From UBA2882 sp045542735 (GTDB lineage: Bacteria; Bacillota; Clostridia; Lachnospirales; Lachnospiraceae), in the NCBI GenBank assembly GCA_045542735.1, contig JAZQLQ010000020.1:1-57206 (forward strand): a DNA stretch of 57,206 bases, given 5' to 3'. Of this stretch, positions 1 through 8,189 are shown one piece after another. How positions within the stretch are numbered: position 1 is the stretch's first letter; each line of letters starts with the position of its first letter. The notes beneath the pieces are model-generated. The model was not told the DNA's origin. It saw only the letters and a list, made by a program, of their open reading frames with translations, and ran no database searches. Position numbers and translations under genes: made by a program.

Positions 1-8
1 GAAAGTCT

Positions 9-902
9 ATGGAGAGATTTGACACGGCAAGAGCTGTGGATGCACGGAAAGAGGAAATTGTGCAAAAAGACAAAAGTGAAAAAATACTGGAAGATTACAA
101 CGATGTGTTTGCGGATATCTATAATGTTTTGGTGTTTGACAAGAAATATTTGGACAAAGACGGACTGGAAGCAGGGTCTACAGAATCCATATATAAAGCT
201 GAAAAAGGTGAGTTGAAAGAGCAAAGGCGGGACGTGTTAAAGACATATCGTAAGCAAAATTTCGTGATTTGCTCTCTGGGCATAGAAAATCAGTCAACCA
301 TCGATAAATATATGCCACTTAGAGTTATGGGATATGACTATGCAACTTATCGTAGTCAACTCAGCAATAAGAAAGAATTGATACCGACGATTACCATTGT
401 GCTGAATTTTTCTGAAAAAAGATGGAATAAGCCAACTAATTTGCATGGCCTTCTGAAATTGCCCAAGGGATTGAAGCATCTGGTGCAGGATTATGCGGTC
501 AAGGTCTATGACATTGCATTTCTTGAGGATGATGTGATTGAAAAGTTTACCAGTGATTTTAAGGTTGTGGCCAAATATTTGAAGAATCGGCGATTGAAGA
601 AATTGCATCTAGTGGTCGCAGATCAAAAAGAGATCAATCATGTGGAAGCGGTTCTAGATCTGTTTCGGGTGTTTACCCAAGATGAAAGATATGAGGAATT
701 ATTAACAGAAAAGATAAAAAGCGGAAAAGAGAAAGGAGAAGCGATCAATATGTGTTATGTGTTGGATTTTTTGGAGCAGCGTGGTCGTCTTAGTGTGCTC
801 AAAAACTTGGTGGAAAAAGGAAAAGTGACCCTTGAAGAAGCGGCAGAGGAGATGGAAGTAACTGTTGCGGAAATTGAAGAAATGTTTGCAAATAAAATGT
901 AA
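9..902 (+). CDS. Rpn-family PD-(D/E)XK nuclease / putative transposase
   Basis: A 297-residue protein that resembles the Rpn (recombination-promoting nuclease) group of PD-(D/E)XK enzymes common in Lachnospiraceae. The pattern is an N-terminal 'EDYNDVFADIYNVLVF' helix, a 'STESIYKA' strand, then 'VICSLGIENQS' and 'MPLRVMGYDYATYRSQL', followed by a helical C-terminal tail with 'EEAAEEMEVTVAEIEEMF'. The family is known for DNA cleavage that stimulates RecA-independent recombination, and such genes move between genomes. Only eight bases precede the ATG, so the ribosome site and promoter lie outside the window. The gene is followed by a hairpin shared with the convergent PHP-HAD gene. A second gene of the same broad family begins at 57,137. 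Catalytic residues were not assigned with certainty. Confidence 0.75.
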   Translation: MERFDTARAVDARKEEIVQKDKSEKILEDYNDVFADIYNVLVFDKKYLDKDGLEAGSTESIYKAEKGELKEQRRDVLKTYRKQNFVICSLGIENQSTIDKYMPLRVMGYDYATYRSQLSNKKELIPTITIVLNFSEKRWNKPTNLHGLLKLPKGLKHLVQDYAVKVYDIAFLEDDVIEKFTSDFKVVAKYLKNRRLKKLHLVVADQKEINHVEAVLDLFRVFTQDERYEELLTEKIKSGKEKGEAINMCYVLDFLEQRGRLSVLKNLVEKGKVTLEEAAEEMEVTVAEIEEMFANKM

Positions 903-909
903 AAGCGGA

Positions 910-948
910 AACTCCCTTACACTTCATTCGAAATGTAGGGGAGTTAAT
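910..948. terminator. Bidirectional hairpin between convergent genes
   Basis: A 12-bp stem (910-921 with 934-945, one G-T pair) closes over a 12-base loop and is followed by a weak T-rich run. It sits in the 55-base gap between the rightward Rpn-like gene and the leftward PHP-HAD gene, so it probably stops transcription from both sides. Confidence 0.6.
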
Positions 949-957
949 TTATTGACC

Positions 958-2619
958 CTATAAAATCTTCGTAAATATCTCCAGAAATCCATCATGGTTA
1001 TTATCAGCTTCTGTGATGTAATCAGCCACAGCTTTGGTGTCTTCGGTGCCGTTCTTTAGGCAGACACTATAGCCGGCGGCCTTTAGCATAGAGATGTCGT
1101 TGGGAGCATCGCCTACCGCAATGGAATCTTTGATATCAATGCCGAGATGATCACAAAGGAAGCGGATGGCATTTCCCTTGGAAGCTTCCAGCATACAGCA
1201 TTCCAGATAGATAGCCGAGGAGTAAAAGGTATGCATTTTTCCTTCGATGATAGGTTTGATTTTTTCACGGAAGGTTTCCATCTTATCATCTTCTTCCAAA
1301 TGAACTACATGTACCTTAAAGGGCTCAACCGTTAAAGGTGCAGCAATATCTTCGGAGATGATAGCAGGCAATTTGACCAGTGCCAGATAGTTATCCAATT
1401 CTTTTCCTTCAAAAGGAGCAATGACCGAATCGGCAGTGTAGGTCTGCATATACAAGCCACATTCTTTTGCTACGGCGGAAAGCTTTCGTACCATGTCATA
1501 GGGGACACGTTTTTCCCAGATGGCTTTATCTGCGTCGCAGTCATAGACCAAGGCACCGTTATAGGAGATGATGTAAGTGCCGGGGAAAGTCAGCCCCAGG
1601 CGTTCTCTGGTTTCCATGATGCTGCCAATGGGACGTCCACTACTTAATACAAAGCTGCCGCCTTGGGCTGTGAAGTCACAAATGGCGTCATAGAGCTTAT
1701 CAGATATATTCTTTTTATCATCCAACAGAGTTCCATCCATATCGGAGAAAATGATCCGGCTACGGTACTTGCCGTTTTTGCGACGGTATTCTTTGATGTT
1801 TTCCAATATTTCATAAGGGATAAACAATTTACCATAGCCATTGCCCAAATCTAACCCGGGCTTGGTCGTGCCGTGGAAATCAGAACCGCCGGTGATAAGT
1901 AAATCATACTTTGCAGCAAGGCGGCGCATATCCCGCTCGTCTGCTGTTTTATAGGTGGAATAAACGGCTTCGATACCAACGAGACCTACTTCTTTTAAAG
2001 AAGCAACCAGTTTATCCAATCTGTCGTTGCTCATATGGTACAAGACCGGATGAGCCAACACAGGCACACCACCTGCTCGTAGAATCAGTTCCACTGCCTG
2101 CATGGGTGTCACCTTTTCTCTGGGTAAAAAGCATGGAGCATGGTCGCCGATATAGCGGTCAAAGGCTTCGGGCATACTTTTTACATAGCCTTGCTCCCAC
2201 ATATACTTTGCATAGTGTGCTCTGGTAAGTACTGCACCGGGGAATCGGGCAGAAAGTTCCTCGTGTGTAATGGGAACTCCGTGTTCCGTCAGCCTCTGAC
2301 ACATTTTTTTATTACGCAGATCCCTGGAGTCTTGGAAATCTTTCAGATATTGTCTAAATTCTTTTCCGCTATAATCAATATACAGTCCAAGGATATGGAT
2401 ATCTTTACCTTCATATTCAGTTGAAAATTCAATAGCGGGGATAACTTCCAGATTGGTGCCTTTGGCAGCTTCCATGGCCTCAGCAATACCTTCGGTGGTA
2501 TCGTGGTCACTTAAAGCAATGGCGGAAAGTCCTTTTTCGATAGCGTATGAAACAAGTTCCGACGGCGTGTAACTGCCGTCGGACTTTGTTGAATGAACAT
2601 GTAAATCTACTGTTTTCAT
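958..2619 (-). CDS. PHP phosphoesterase fused to Cof-type HAD phosphatase
   Basis: A two-enzyme fusion of 553 residues. Residues 1-285 form a PHP metal-dependent phosphoesterase of the YciV/TrpH type ('DLHVHSTKSDGSYTP', 'ALSDHDTTEG', 'VLAHP', 'GGSDFHG'), a family that hydrolyses nucleoside 3',5'-bisphosphates or short RNA ends. Residues 290-553 form a Cof/YidA-like HAD phosphatase, with motif I 'FSDMDGTLLDD', the 'SSGRP' motif II region and motif IV 'AVGDAPNDISML'. Both active sites look intact. The ATG shares one base with the stop of the upstream ABC-F gene (TAATG), so the two are translationally coupled. The fusion would let one protein remove two phosphates from related substrates, but that is inference. 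Substrate is unknown. Confidence 0.85.
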   Translation of the reverse strand: MKTVDLHVHSTKSDGSYTPSELVSYAIEKGLSAIALSDHDTTEGIAEAMEAAKGTNLEVIPAIEFSTEYEGKDIHILGLYIDYSGKEFRQYLKDFQDSRDLRNKKMCQRLTEHGVPITHEELSARFPGAVLTRAHYAKYMWEQGYVKSMPEAFDRYIGDHAPCFLPREKVTPMQAVELILRAGGVPVLAHPVLYHMSNDRLDKLVASLKEVGLVGIEAVYSTYKTADERDMRRLAAKYDLLITGGSDFHGTTKPGLDLGNGYGKLFIPYEILENIKEYRRKNGKYRSRIIFSDMDGTLLDDKKNISDKLYDAICDFTAQGGSFVLSSGRPIGSIMETRERLGLTFPGTYIISYNGALVYDCDADKAIWEKRVPYDMVRKLSAVAKECGLYMQTYTADSVIAPFEGKELDNYLALVKLPAIISEDIAAPLTVEPFKVHVVHLEEDDKMETFREKIKPIIEGKMHTFYSSAIYLECCMLEASKGNAIRFLCDHLGIDIKDSIAVGDAPNDISMLKAAGYSVCLKNGTEDTKAVADYITEADNNHDGFLEIFTKIL

Positions 2620-4256
2620 TAATTATCATCCTCTTCCTTGCGAGCGGTATATACCGTACGTTTTCTGGCCATAACATCGCTTGCCAGATATTCGTCGTAG
2701 GTGGTGATCTTATCGATCAGGCTACCGTCGGGAAGAATCTCCATGATACGGTTTGCAGTAGTTTCTACAAACTGATGGTCGTGGCAGGAGAAGAGTACCA
2801 CGCCACTGTATTTGATCAAACCATTATTTAATGCGGTGATGGATTCCATATCCAAATGGTTGGTGGGCTCATCCAATACTAAGCAGTTTGCGCCACTGAT
2901 CATCATTTTGGACAATAAGCAACGTACCTTTTCACCACCGGAAAGGACACGTACTTTTTTGACACCGTCTTCGCCGGCAAAGAGCATACGTCCTAAGAAA
3001 CCACGTACATAGGTGATATCGTCAACGGGAGAGTAGCCCATAAGCCAATCTGCGATGGTTAAGTCATTATCAAACTCTTCGGTAGAATCCTTGGGGAAGT
3101 ATGCCTGAGAGGTTGTAACACCCCATTTGTAGGTTCCTTCGTCGGGTTCCAACTCGCCCATCAGGATTTTAAAGAGAGTAGTTTTGGCCAATTCGTTACC
3201 GCCTACAAAAGCTACTTTATCATCACGGTTTAAGATAAAGGAAATATTGTCCAATACTTTTTCACCGTTTACAGTCTTGGAAATGCCTTCTACACAAAGG
3301 ACTTCGTTACCGATTTCTCGGTCGGGACGGAAGTCAATGTAAGGGTATTTGCGGCTGGAAGGACGAATCTCATCCAACTCGATTTTTTCCAAAGCACGCT
3401 TACGGGAAGTTGCCTGTTTGGATTTGGAAGCGTTGGCGGAGAAACGGGAGATAAATTCCTGTAACTCTTTGATTTTTTCTTCTTTCTTTTTGTTTGCTTC
3501 CTTCATCTGTTTGATGAGTAACTGGCTGGATTCGTACCAGAAATCATAGTTACCTGCATATAACTGAATTTTGCCATAGTCAATATCTGCGATATGTGTG
3601 CAGACTTTATTTAAGAAATAACGGTCGTGGGAAACCACGATAACGGTATTTTCAAAGTCGATTAAGAAATCCTCAAGCCATGCAATAGCATCTAAGTCTA
3701 AGTGGTTGGTAGGCTCATCCAAAAGAAGGATGTCGGGATTACCAAATAAAGCCTTTGCCAATAATACTTTTACTTTTTCGCTACCGTTTAAATCGCTCAT
3801 AATTGCATAGTGAAGGTCTGTTTCGATACCAAGACCGTTTAATAACATTGCTGCATTGGTCTCTGCATCCCAACCGTCCATCTCTGCAAATTCAGCTTCC
3901 AATTCGCTGGCGCGGATACCGTCTTCATCAGTAAAGTCTTCCTTTGCGTAGATAGCATCTTTTTCTTTCATGATTTCATATAAACGGGCATTACCCATGA
4001 TAACCACGTCCATAACAGGATATGCATCATATTTGAAGTGGTCCTGCTCCAATACGGAAAGACGTTGACCGGGTGTGATGATGATGTCACCGTTTGTTGT
4101 ATCCAGTGCACCGGAAAGTATTTTTAAGAAAGTGGATTTGCCGGCACCGTTGGCACCGATAAGTCCATAACAATTTCCTTCTGTAAATTTAATGTTAACT
4201 TCTTCGAACAAAGCTTTCTTACCGACACGGTAAGTAACGTTACTTGCTTGTATCAT
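2619..4256 (-). CDS. ABC-F ribosome-associated ATPase (YkpA/YbiT type)
   Basis: A 545-residue protein with two ABC domains and no membrane segment, the layout of ABC-F translation factors that act at the ribosomal E site. The first domain (1-250) has Walker A 'GANGAGKST' and 'LLLDEPTNHLDLDAIAWLE'. The second (about 320-530) has 'LSGGEKVRCLL' and 'LVLDEPTNHLD'. The signature of the first domain is 'LNGSEK' and the second Walker A reads 'GGNELAKTT', both departures from the consensus; the NE/D-x-AKTT form is usual in the YkpA/YbiT subgroup as I remember it. A charged linker with the 'RFSANASKSKQATSRK' arm (about 265-290) separates the domains. Resistance function cannot be inferred. Confidence 0.9.
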   Translation of the reverse strand: MIQASNVTYRVGKKALFEEVNIKFTEGNCYGLIGANGAGKSTFLKILSGALDTTNGDIIITPGQRLSVLEQDHFKYDAYPVMDVVIMGNARLYEIMKEKDAIYAKEDFTDEDGIRASELEAEFAEMDGWDAETNAAMLLNGLGIETDLHYAIMSDLNGSEKVKVLLAKALFGNPDILLLDEPTNHLDLDAIAWLEDFLIDFENTVIVVSHDRYFLNKVCTHIADIDYGKIQLYAGNYDFWYESSQLLIKQMKEANKKKEEKIKELQEFISRFSANASKSKQATSRKRALEKIELDEIRPSSRKYPYIDFRPDREIGNEVLCVEGISKTVNGEKVLDNISFILNRDDKVAFVGGNELAKTTLFKILMGELEPDEGTYKWGVTTSQAYFPKDSTEEFDNDLTIADWLMGYSPVDDITYVRGFLGRMLFAGEDGVKKVRVLSGGEKVRCLLSKMMISGANCLVLDEPTNHLDMESITALNNGLIKYSGVVLFSCHDHQFVETTANRIMEILPDGSLIDKITTYDEYLASDVMARKRTVYTARKEEDDN

Positions 4257-4331
4257 TTTCCTGTTTCCTCCTATAAATATGGGTTATGCAGTCACTTCTT
4301 CTATTTTACAGAAAATAGGAAAAAAAGCAAG

Positions 4332-4365
4332 ATAAAACCGAGCCATTATACAATGACTCGGTTCT
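4332..4365 (-). terminator. Intrinsic terminator of the diguanylate cyclase gene
   Basis: On the minus strand a 12-bp stem (4352-4363 with 4336-4347; loop of four) runs through the stop codon of the GGDEF gene and is followed by TTTT and, a little later, a run of seven T. It isolates this transcript from the ABC-F gene. Confidence 0.75.
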
Positions 4366-5476
4366 TTCCTTCTTTTTTACCTCGATATAAGTTGTCATCC
4401 GCGATTGCTACCAGCTTGGGAATGCCAAATCCGGGAACATATTCGGCAACACCGAATGTCATGGTGATGCGGATCGGAATATCCTCTTTGTCAATTTCAG
4501 TATAGGTAACCATCTTTTCAATCTGTTCACGCATTTTTTCTGCTACGGGAACAGCATCATCGATGGTACTACGTACGAGAATTAAGATTTCTTCGCCACC
4601 CCAACGGCACACTTGGGCATTGCCGGGAGCATTGGAAACAATGGTATTTGCTACATTAATCAAAATCTCATCGCCCACATTGTGACCGTAAGTATCATTA
4701 ATTTTCTTAAAATTATCGATATCACCGATAATCAAAGAGAAGCGGTGACCTTTGGCTTTTGCAATATCCATGGCTTCCGATAAATGGACATCCATGCTAC
4801 GACGGTTTAAAAGTTTGGTCAGCGGATCTCTGCTGGATACAGATTGTAATGTGCTGAATTGTGATTCTAATTTTAGTTCATTTCTCCGAATCTCAATAAC
4901 AAAGAAAAGAGAAAAGATAATCAACATCACAAAAGCAACCAGAGAATTGAATGCATAAGCAATGGTCAATTCTACGTCATACTTGCGGTAAGTATAAATG
5001 GGATCAATAGCGTCACAGAGGAAAATGGTTACAACAAACACGCACATGGCGATGTAGCTGAATAAAAAAGGCATTTTCAGACTGTGATGCAGATTGGGGA
5101 GAGAATAGGCAAGGTAAAAAGCTACCGGAATAATTGCCAATATATAAATCATAAATCCCCAGTCCCAACCGGCAAGTATAGATGCCAGTACGGAATGTGT
5201 GATTACTTCACAATAACTAAACAGGAAAATCTCAAGATATTTTTCTTGTTTGGTTAGTATGGTACCCAGATAAAAATATAAAATCGAAGATACAAAATTG
5301 AATATGTATAAAATTGTATAGTCCAGTAAAAAAAATCTGAGACATATAATTGCATGGACGACACCGAGAGAGTAACTTAAAAAGCGATACTTGTCACTGT
5401 CATATAACACTCGACGACCTTGCAAAATGTCAGATATGTTCTCAATTGATTTTTTTGTGCTTTCCACAAAAGTCAT
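4346..5476 (-). CDS. Membrane diguanylate cyclase (GGDEF)
   Basis: Predicted to make the second messenger c-di-GMP from two GTP. The first ~205 of 376 residues hold about six hydrophobic segments with no recognisable sensor domain. The rest is a GGDEF domain with the metal-site 'IIGDIDNFKKINDTYGHNVGD' region and active site 'GGEEI', so catalysis looks possible. The usual product-inhibition RxxD site, which should sit nine residues before GGEEI, reads PGNA, so feedback control is probably absent. The start has an AAGGGGA ribosome site. It lies 42 bases after the YjfB-like gene on the same strand, so the two are probably co-transcribed, linking c-di-GMP to motility. Confidence 0.88.
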   Translation of the reverse strand: MTFVESTKKSIENISDILQGRRVLYDSDKYRFLSYSLGVVHAIICLRFFLLDYTILYIFNFVSSILYFYLGTILTKQEKYLEIFLFSYCEVITHSVLASILAGWDWGFMIYILAIIPVAFYLAYSLPNLHHSLKMPFLFSYIAMCVFVVTIFLCDAIDPIYTYRKYDVELTIAYAFNSLVAFVMLIIFSLFFVIEIRRNELKLESQFSTLQSVSSRDPLTKLLNRRSMDVHLSEAMDIAKAKGHRFSLIIGDIDNFKKINDTYGHNVGDEILINVANTIVSNAPGNAQVCRWGGEEILILVRSTIDDAVPVAEKMREQIEKMVTYTEIDKEDIPIRITMTFGVAEYVPGFGIPKLVAIADDNLYRGKKEGKNRVIV

Positions 5477-5518
5477 GTTAGTAAGTCCCCTTATAGTGAT
5501 TCCTTATCTATATATAGA

Positions 5519-5710
5519 TTATACGGAAATATCCAAATTGGAACCGATATGAGGATTGACCGATACTTCCATGGCGGAACGGTCAAGCATTTCAACAAAA
5601 TTAGCGCCGACTTCAGCGTTCATTTCCATTGTTTTGTCCAACATGGCAATACCAAAATTGGTCTGAACATTGCTCTGAGCCATAGCCATAGATAATGCAG
5701 GGATGTTCAT
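5519..5710 (-). CDS. YjfB-family putative motility protein
   Basis: A 63-residue protein matching the YjfB family by its 'MNIPALSMAMAQSNVQ' start and 'VSVNPHIGSNLDI' end. The family is small, soluble and often found near flagellar or chemotaxis genes; its biochemistry is not established. The ATG at 5710 is chosen over an in-frame one 21 bases upstream because TAGGAGGCG sits just before it at normal spacing. It heads a two-gene transcript with the membrane diguanylate cyclase. Confidence 0.8.
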   Translation of the reverse strand: MNIPALSMAMAQSNVQTNFGIAMLDKTMEMNAEVGANFVEMLDRSAMEVSVNPHIGSNLDISV

Positions 5711-5855
5711 ATAATCGCCTCCTAAATACATAAATCAGTACAAAAGTACCGATGTGATATAGATACCTATATTTTATTATAGAATGGATAAAAATTCAAC
5801 TCATTTTAGTAAAAAAAAGAATTTCACAGAGCTGATGAAGCAGCATGGAATTTGC

Positions 5856-5884
5856 TGGACAAAAGGTATAAAAAAAGCTATAAT
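5856..5884 (+). promoter_or_regulatory. Sigma-A type promoter of the degenerate GGDEF gene
   Basis: TGGACA and a perfect TATAAT separated by 17 bases. Its place, 53 bases before the ATG at 5937, argues that the upstream in-frame ATG at 5784 is not used. Confidence 0.7.
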
Positions 5885-5936
5885 ATCTATAATTTATCGC
5901 TTGCGAAAAGTGAAGGATAAAGAGAGGGATTTGTTT

Positions 5937-6854
5937 ATGGCATTTGGGTTTGTACCGCTGGATAAGCGCTTAAAGGACAATATCAGAAATTATAGTCTGG
6001 ATCAGTTGTTTGAGATTGGTCAGCTGACAGAGTTTTTGGAGAATATCAATAAGCTGACGGGGATTAGTTTATTGTTGACCGACAGACATGGAGAAAAAGC
6101 GGCAAGTGCCGGCAATTTTGTTGGATTCAAGCCCGATACTGCCAATGTTCCGGGCAAAAAGATTCAAGTACAGAGCCGTACCATTGCACATCTTTATACA
6201 AAGGAAGATGAGATGCAGGACCCGGTAAAGGAAGCTTTTGTCAACGGTTTGGTACAGCAGTTAATGCAACAGGGTGAGAAGTCCTATGAGTCTTTGGAGT
6301 TGTCCCTGTATGTAAATGAATTGGAGAAAAAACTGGAGAAAGAGCAGTACCAGGTAAAGCATGGTGCCAAAGAAGATGCGCTTACCGGAGTGCTTAATAG
6401 TACATATTTCGATAATAAGTTGAAGGTTGTTGACCGTTCCCAGGTAGTGCCGGTTGGCGTGATTTGTGCCAATATCAATGACTGGCAGTATGCCAACGAC
6501 AACTTTGGCGATGAGGAAAGCGATCGTTTGATTCAGGTGGTTGCCAATATTTTAAAAGAAGAATCAAAGCCGGAGTATATCATCGGACGATGCGGTGGTG
6601 ATTTCTTCAATATCCTGATTCCCATGGCAGAGGATGGGGAGGCAGAAGAGTACTGCAAGCGTGTGCAGGAAAAATGTCTTGCATTTGAGGATGAGCATCT
6701 GGCACCCAGTGTGGCATGTGGTTGGGCATTAAAGTATAATGTAGAGCAGCAGTTGGCAGACTTGGTATCCGATGCAGAGTATGAGATGTTTAATGATAAG
6801 TACGAGATTAAAAATGCACCGGGTTATCGGGAGAGATTAGAAAAAGCAAAATAG
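5937..6854 (+). CDS. Degenerate GGDEF-domain protein (soluble)
   Basis: A 305-residue cytosolic protein. The first ~130 residues resemble a small ligand-binding (PocR-like or GAF-like) region ('LTGISLLLTDRHGEKAASAG'), followed by a short coiled coil (about residues 110-135) and a GGDEF-like domain. The active site reads 'GGDFF' and the first metal-ligand segment is 'ANINDWQYANDNFG' in place of the usual D-x-D, so cyclase activity is unlikely; a GTP- or c-di-GMP-sensing role is possible. The start is set by the promoter at 5856-5884 and the AGAGAGGGA site before 5937; a longer form from 5784 would add 51 unconserved-looking residues. It is encoded divergently from the active cyclase and YjfB genes. 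Confidence 0.75.
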   Translation: MAFGFVPLDKRLKDNIRNYSLDQLFEIGQLTEFLENINKLTGISLLLTDRHGEKAASAGNFVGFKPDTANVPGKKIQVQSRTIAHLYTKEDEMQDPVKEAFVNGLVQQLMQQGEKSYESLELSLYVNELEKKLEKEQYQVKHGAKEDALTGVLNSTYFDNKLKVVDRSQVVPVGVICANINDWQYANDNFGDEESDRLIQVVANILKEESKPEYIIGRCGGDFFNILIPMAEDGEAEEYCKRVQEKCLAFEDEHLAPSVACGWALKYNVEQQLADLVSDAEYEMFNDKYEIKNAPGYRERLEKAK

Positions 6855-6861
6855 TAATCAC

Positions 6862-6895
6862 AAGGCGGGAATCGCAAAGCGTTTCTCGCCTTTGT
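6862..6895 (+). terminator. Intrinsic terminator after the degenerate GGDEF gene
   Basis: A GC-rich stem (AAGGCGGGAA paired with TTCTCGCCTT, one mismatch, plus a few inner pairs) followed by TTTGTTAT, just past the stop codon. Confidence 0.6.
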
Positions 6896-6935
6896 TATGG
6901 ATATGAAGTTTTTATGGATATAAAGTGAGGAAAGT

Positions 6936-7733
6936 ATGACAAAAAATAAGAAGGCAGTGTTTTTTGATATAGACGGGACCTTATATGTGGAAGGTAAACC
7001 AGCCATCCCATCGGCGGCAGAAGCAATTCGAAAACTGCGGGAGAATGGTCATTTAGCATTTATTTGTACCGGCAGGAGCCGTGCGTTGATACCGGAGAAA
7101 CCAATTTTGGATATGGGATTTGATGGTATTGTGGGTGCTTGTGGTGCATATGGTGAGTTTCAAGGCAGGGAGTTGTTCCGCGAATCGCTGTCCCCAAAGC
7201 AATTGGAGGAATTGATACAGGCATTTCGCAAATACAAAATCATGTATATCCTGGAGGGGACAGAATATATTTATTATGATGAGGAAGTTGCAGAAGGTAT
7301 GGAGGAAGATTGGTATCTGCGTTATGTGATGGAAACCATGGCAGACCGTTTTGTTTCTGTGCAGAAAGCAAAAAACATTGATGCCTGCAAAGCCAGTATA
7401 CAGGCGAAAAACACAGACCCATCCGCACTTTACGAAAGCCTTGCGGGACATTTTGAGATTATGAAACATGTCTTTGGTGTAGCGGAGTTTGTACCCAAAG
7501 GCTATACAAAGGCAAAAGGGATTGAGATTATCTGTAAGGAACTTGGGATTGATAGGAGAGATACCATTGCGGTAGGGGATAGTATTAATGATGTGGATAT
7601 GCTGGAATATGCCGGCATCGGTATCTGTATGGGCAATGGAAGTGAACCGGCCAAGGCGTGTGCAGACTATATTACATCCGACATATTTGACGACGGTATT
7701 TATCGTGCTATGGAGCATTTTGGATTATTTTAA
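6936..7733 (+). CDS. Cof-type HAD-IIB sugar-phosphatase-like hydrolase
   Basis: A 265-residue HAD phosphatase of the Cof/YidA class. Motif I is 'FFDIDGTLYVEG', where the two Asp attack and protonate the phosphate. 'ICTGRSR' is motif II, 'KGYTKAKGI' supplies the Lys of motif III, and 'AVGDSINDVDMLEYAG' is motif IV with the Mg ligands. An alpha/beta cap sits between motifs II and III (about residues 80-190). The family removes phosphate from sugar phosphates, flavin or PLP; the substrate cannot be told from sequence. GAGGAAAG precedes the ATG. It stands alone between a terminator and groES and is similar in kind to the HAD half of the fusion at 958-2619. Confidence 0.85.
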   Translation: MTKNKKAVFFDIDGTLYVEGKPAIPSAAEAIRKLRENGHLAFICTGRSRALIPEKPILDMGFDGIVGACGAYGEFQGRELFRESLSPKQLEELIQAFRKYKIMYILEGTEYIYYDEEVAEGMEEDWYLRYVMETMADRFVSVQKAKNIDACKASIQAKNTDPSALYESLAGHFEIMKHVFGVAEFVPKGYTKAKGIEIICKELGIDRRDTIAVGDSINDVDMLEYAGIGICMGNGSEPAKACADYITSDIFDDGIYRAMEHFGLF

Positions 7734-7896
7734 AAATATCTGTCTATCAAGAATTGTTAAAAATATATGAAAAGAAAATAAAAATAAGTAAATCCTCTTG
7801 AAAAAGGATGGTAATTTATGGTTAAATTGCTATGGATTTGTTAAATACTATATACCAATAGAAAGCATAAAAGAAATAATGAAGGAGGCTATGGTT

Positions 7897-8169
7897 ATGA
7901 AATTAGCACCACTTGGCGACAGAGTTGTATTAAAAGCACTGGTAGCAGAAGAAACAACCAAATCCGGTATTGTACTTCCCGGAACAGAGAAGGAGAAACC
8001 TCAGCAGGCAGAAGTGCTTGCGGTAGGACCCGGTACAAAGGATGTAGAGATGGAAGTAAAGGTTGGCGATAAAGTAATTTATTCCAAATATTCCGGAACA
8101 GAGATTAAAGACGGAGACGAAGCTTACATTATTGTAAGCCAGTCCGATATTCTTGCAATTATTCAGTAA
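7897..8169 (+). CDS. groES: Co-chaperonin GroES
   Basis: A 90-residue GroES. The heptameric lid closes the GroEL folding chamber. 'LAPLGDRVVLK' at the start, the mobile loop 'EETTKSGIVLPGT' and 'GDKVIYSKYSGTEIKDGDEAYIIV' are diagnostic. The ATG at 7897 is preferred because AGGAGG at 7883-7888 is eight bases away; an ATG two codons earlier would be too close. The 160 bases upstream contain no CIRCE inverted repeat, so HrcA control of this operon is not evident. GroEL follows after 20 bases. Confidence 0.97.
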   Translation: MKLAPLGDRVVLKALVAEETTKSGIVLPGTEKEKPQQAEVLAVGPGTKDVEMEVKVGDKVIYSKYSGTEIKDGDEAYIIVSQSDILAIIQ

Positions 8170-8189
8170 GTTGATAGGAGGTCATGAAA

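Noticed and set aside
7734..7896. CIRCE operator before groES
   Set aside because: No matching inverted repeat could be found.
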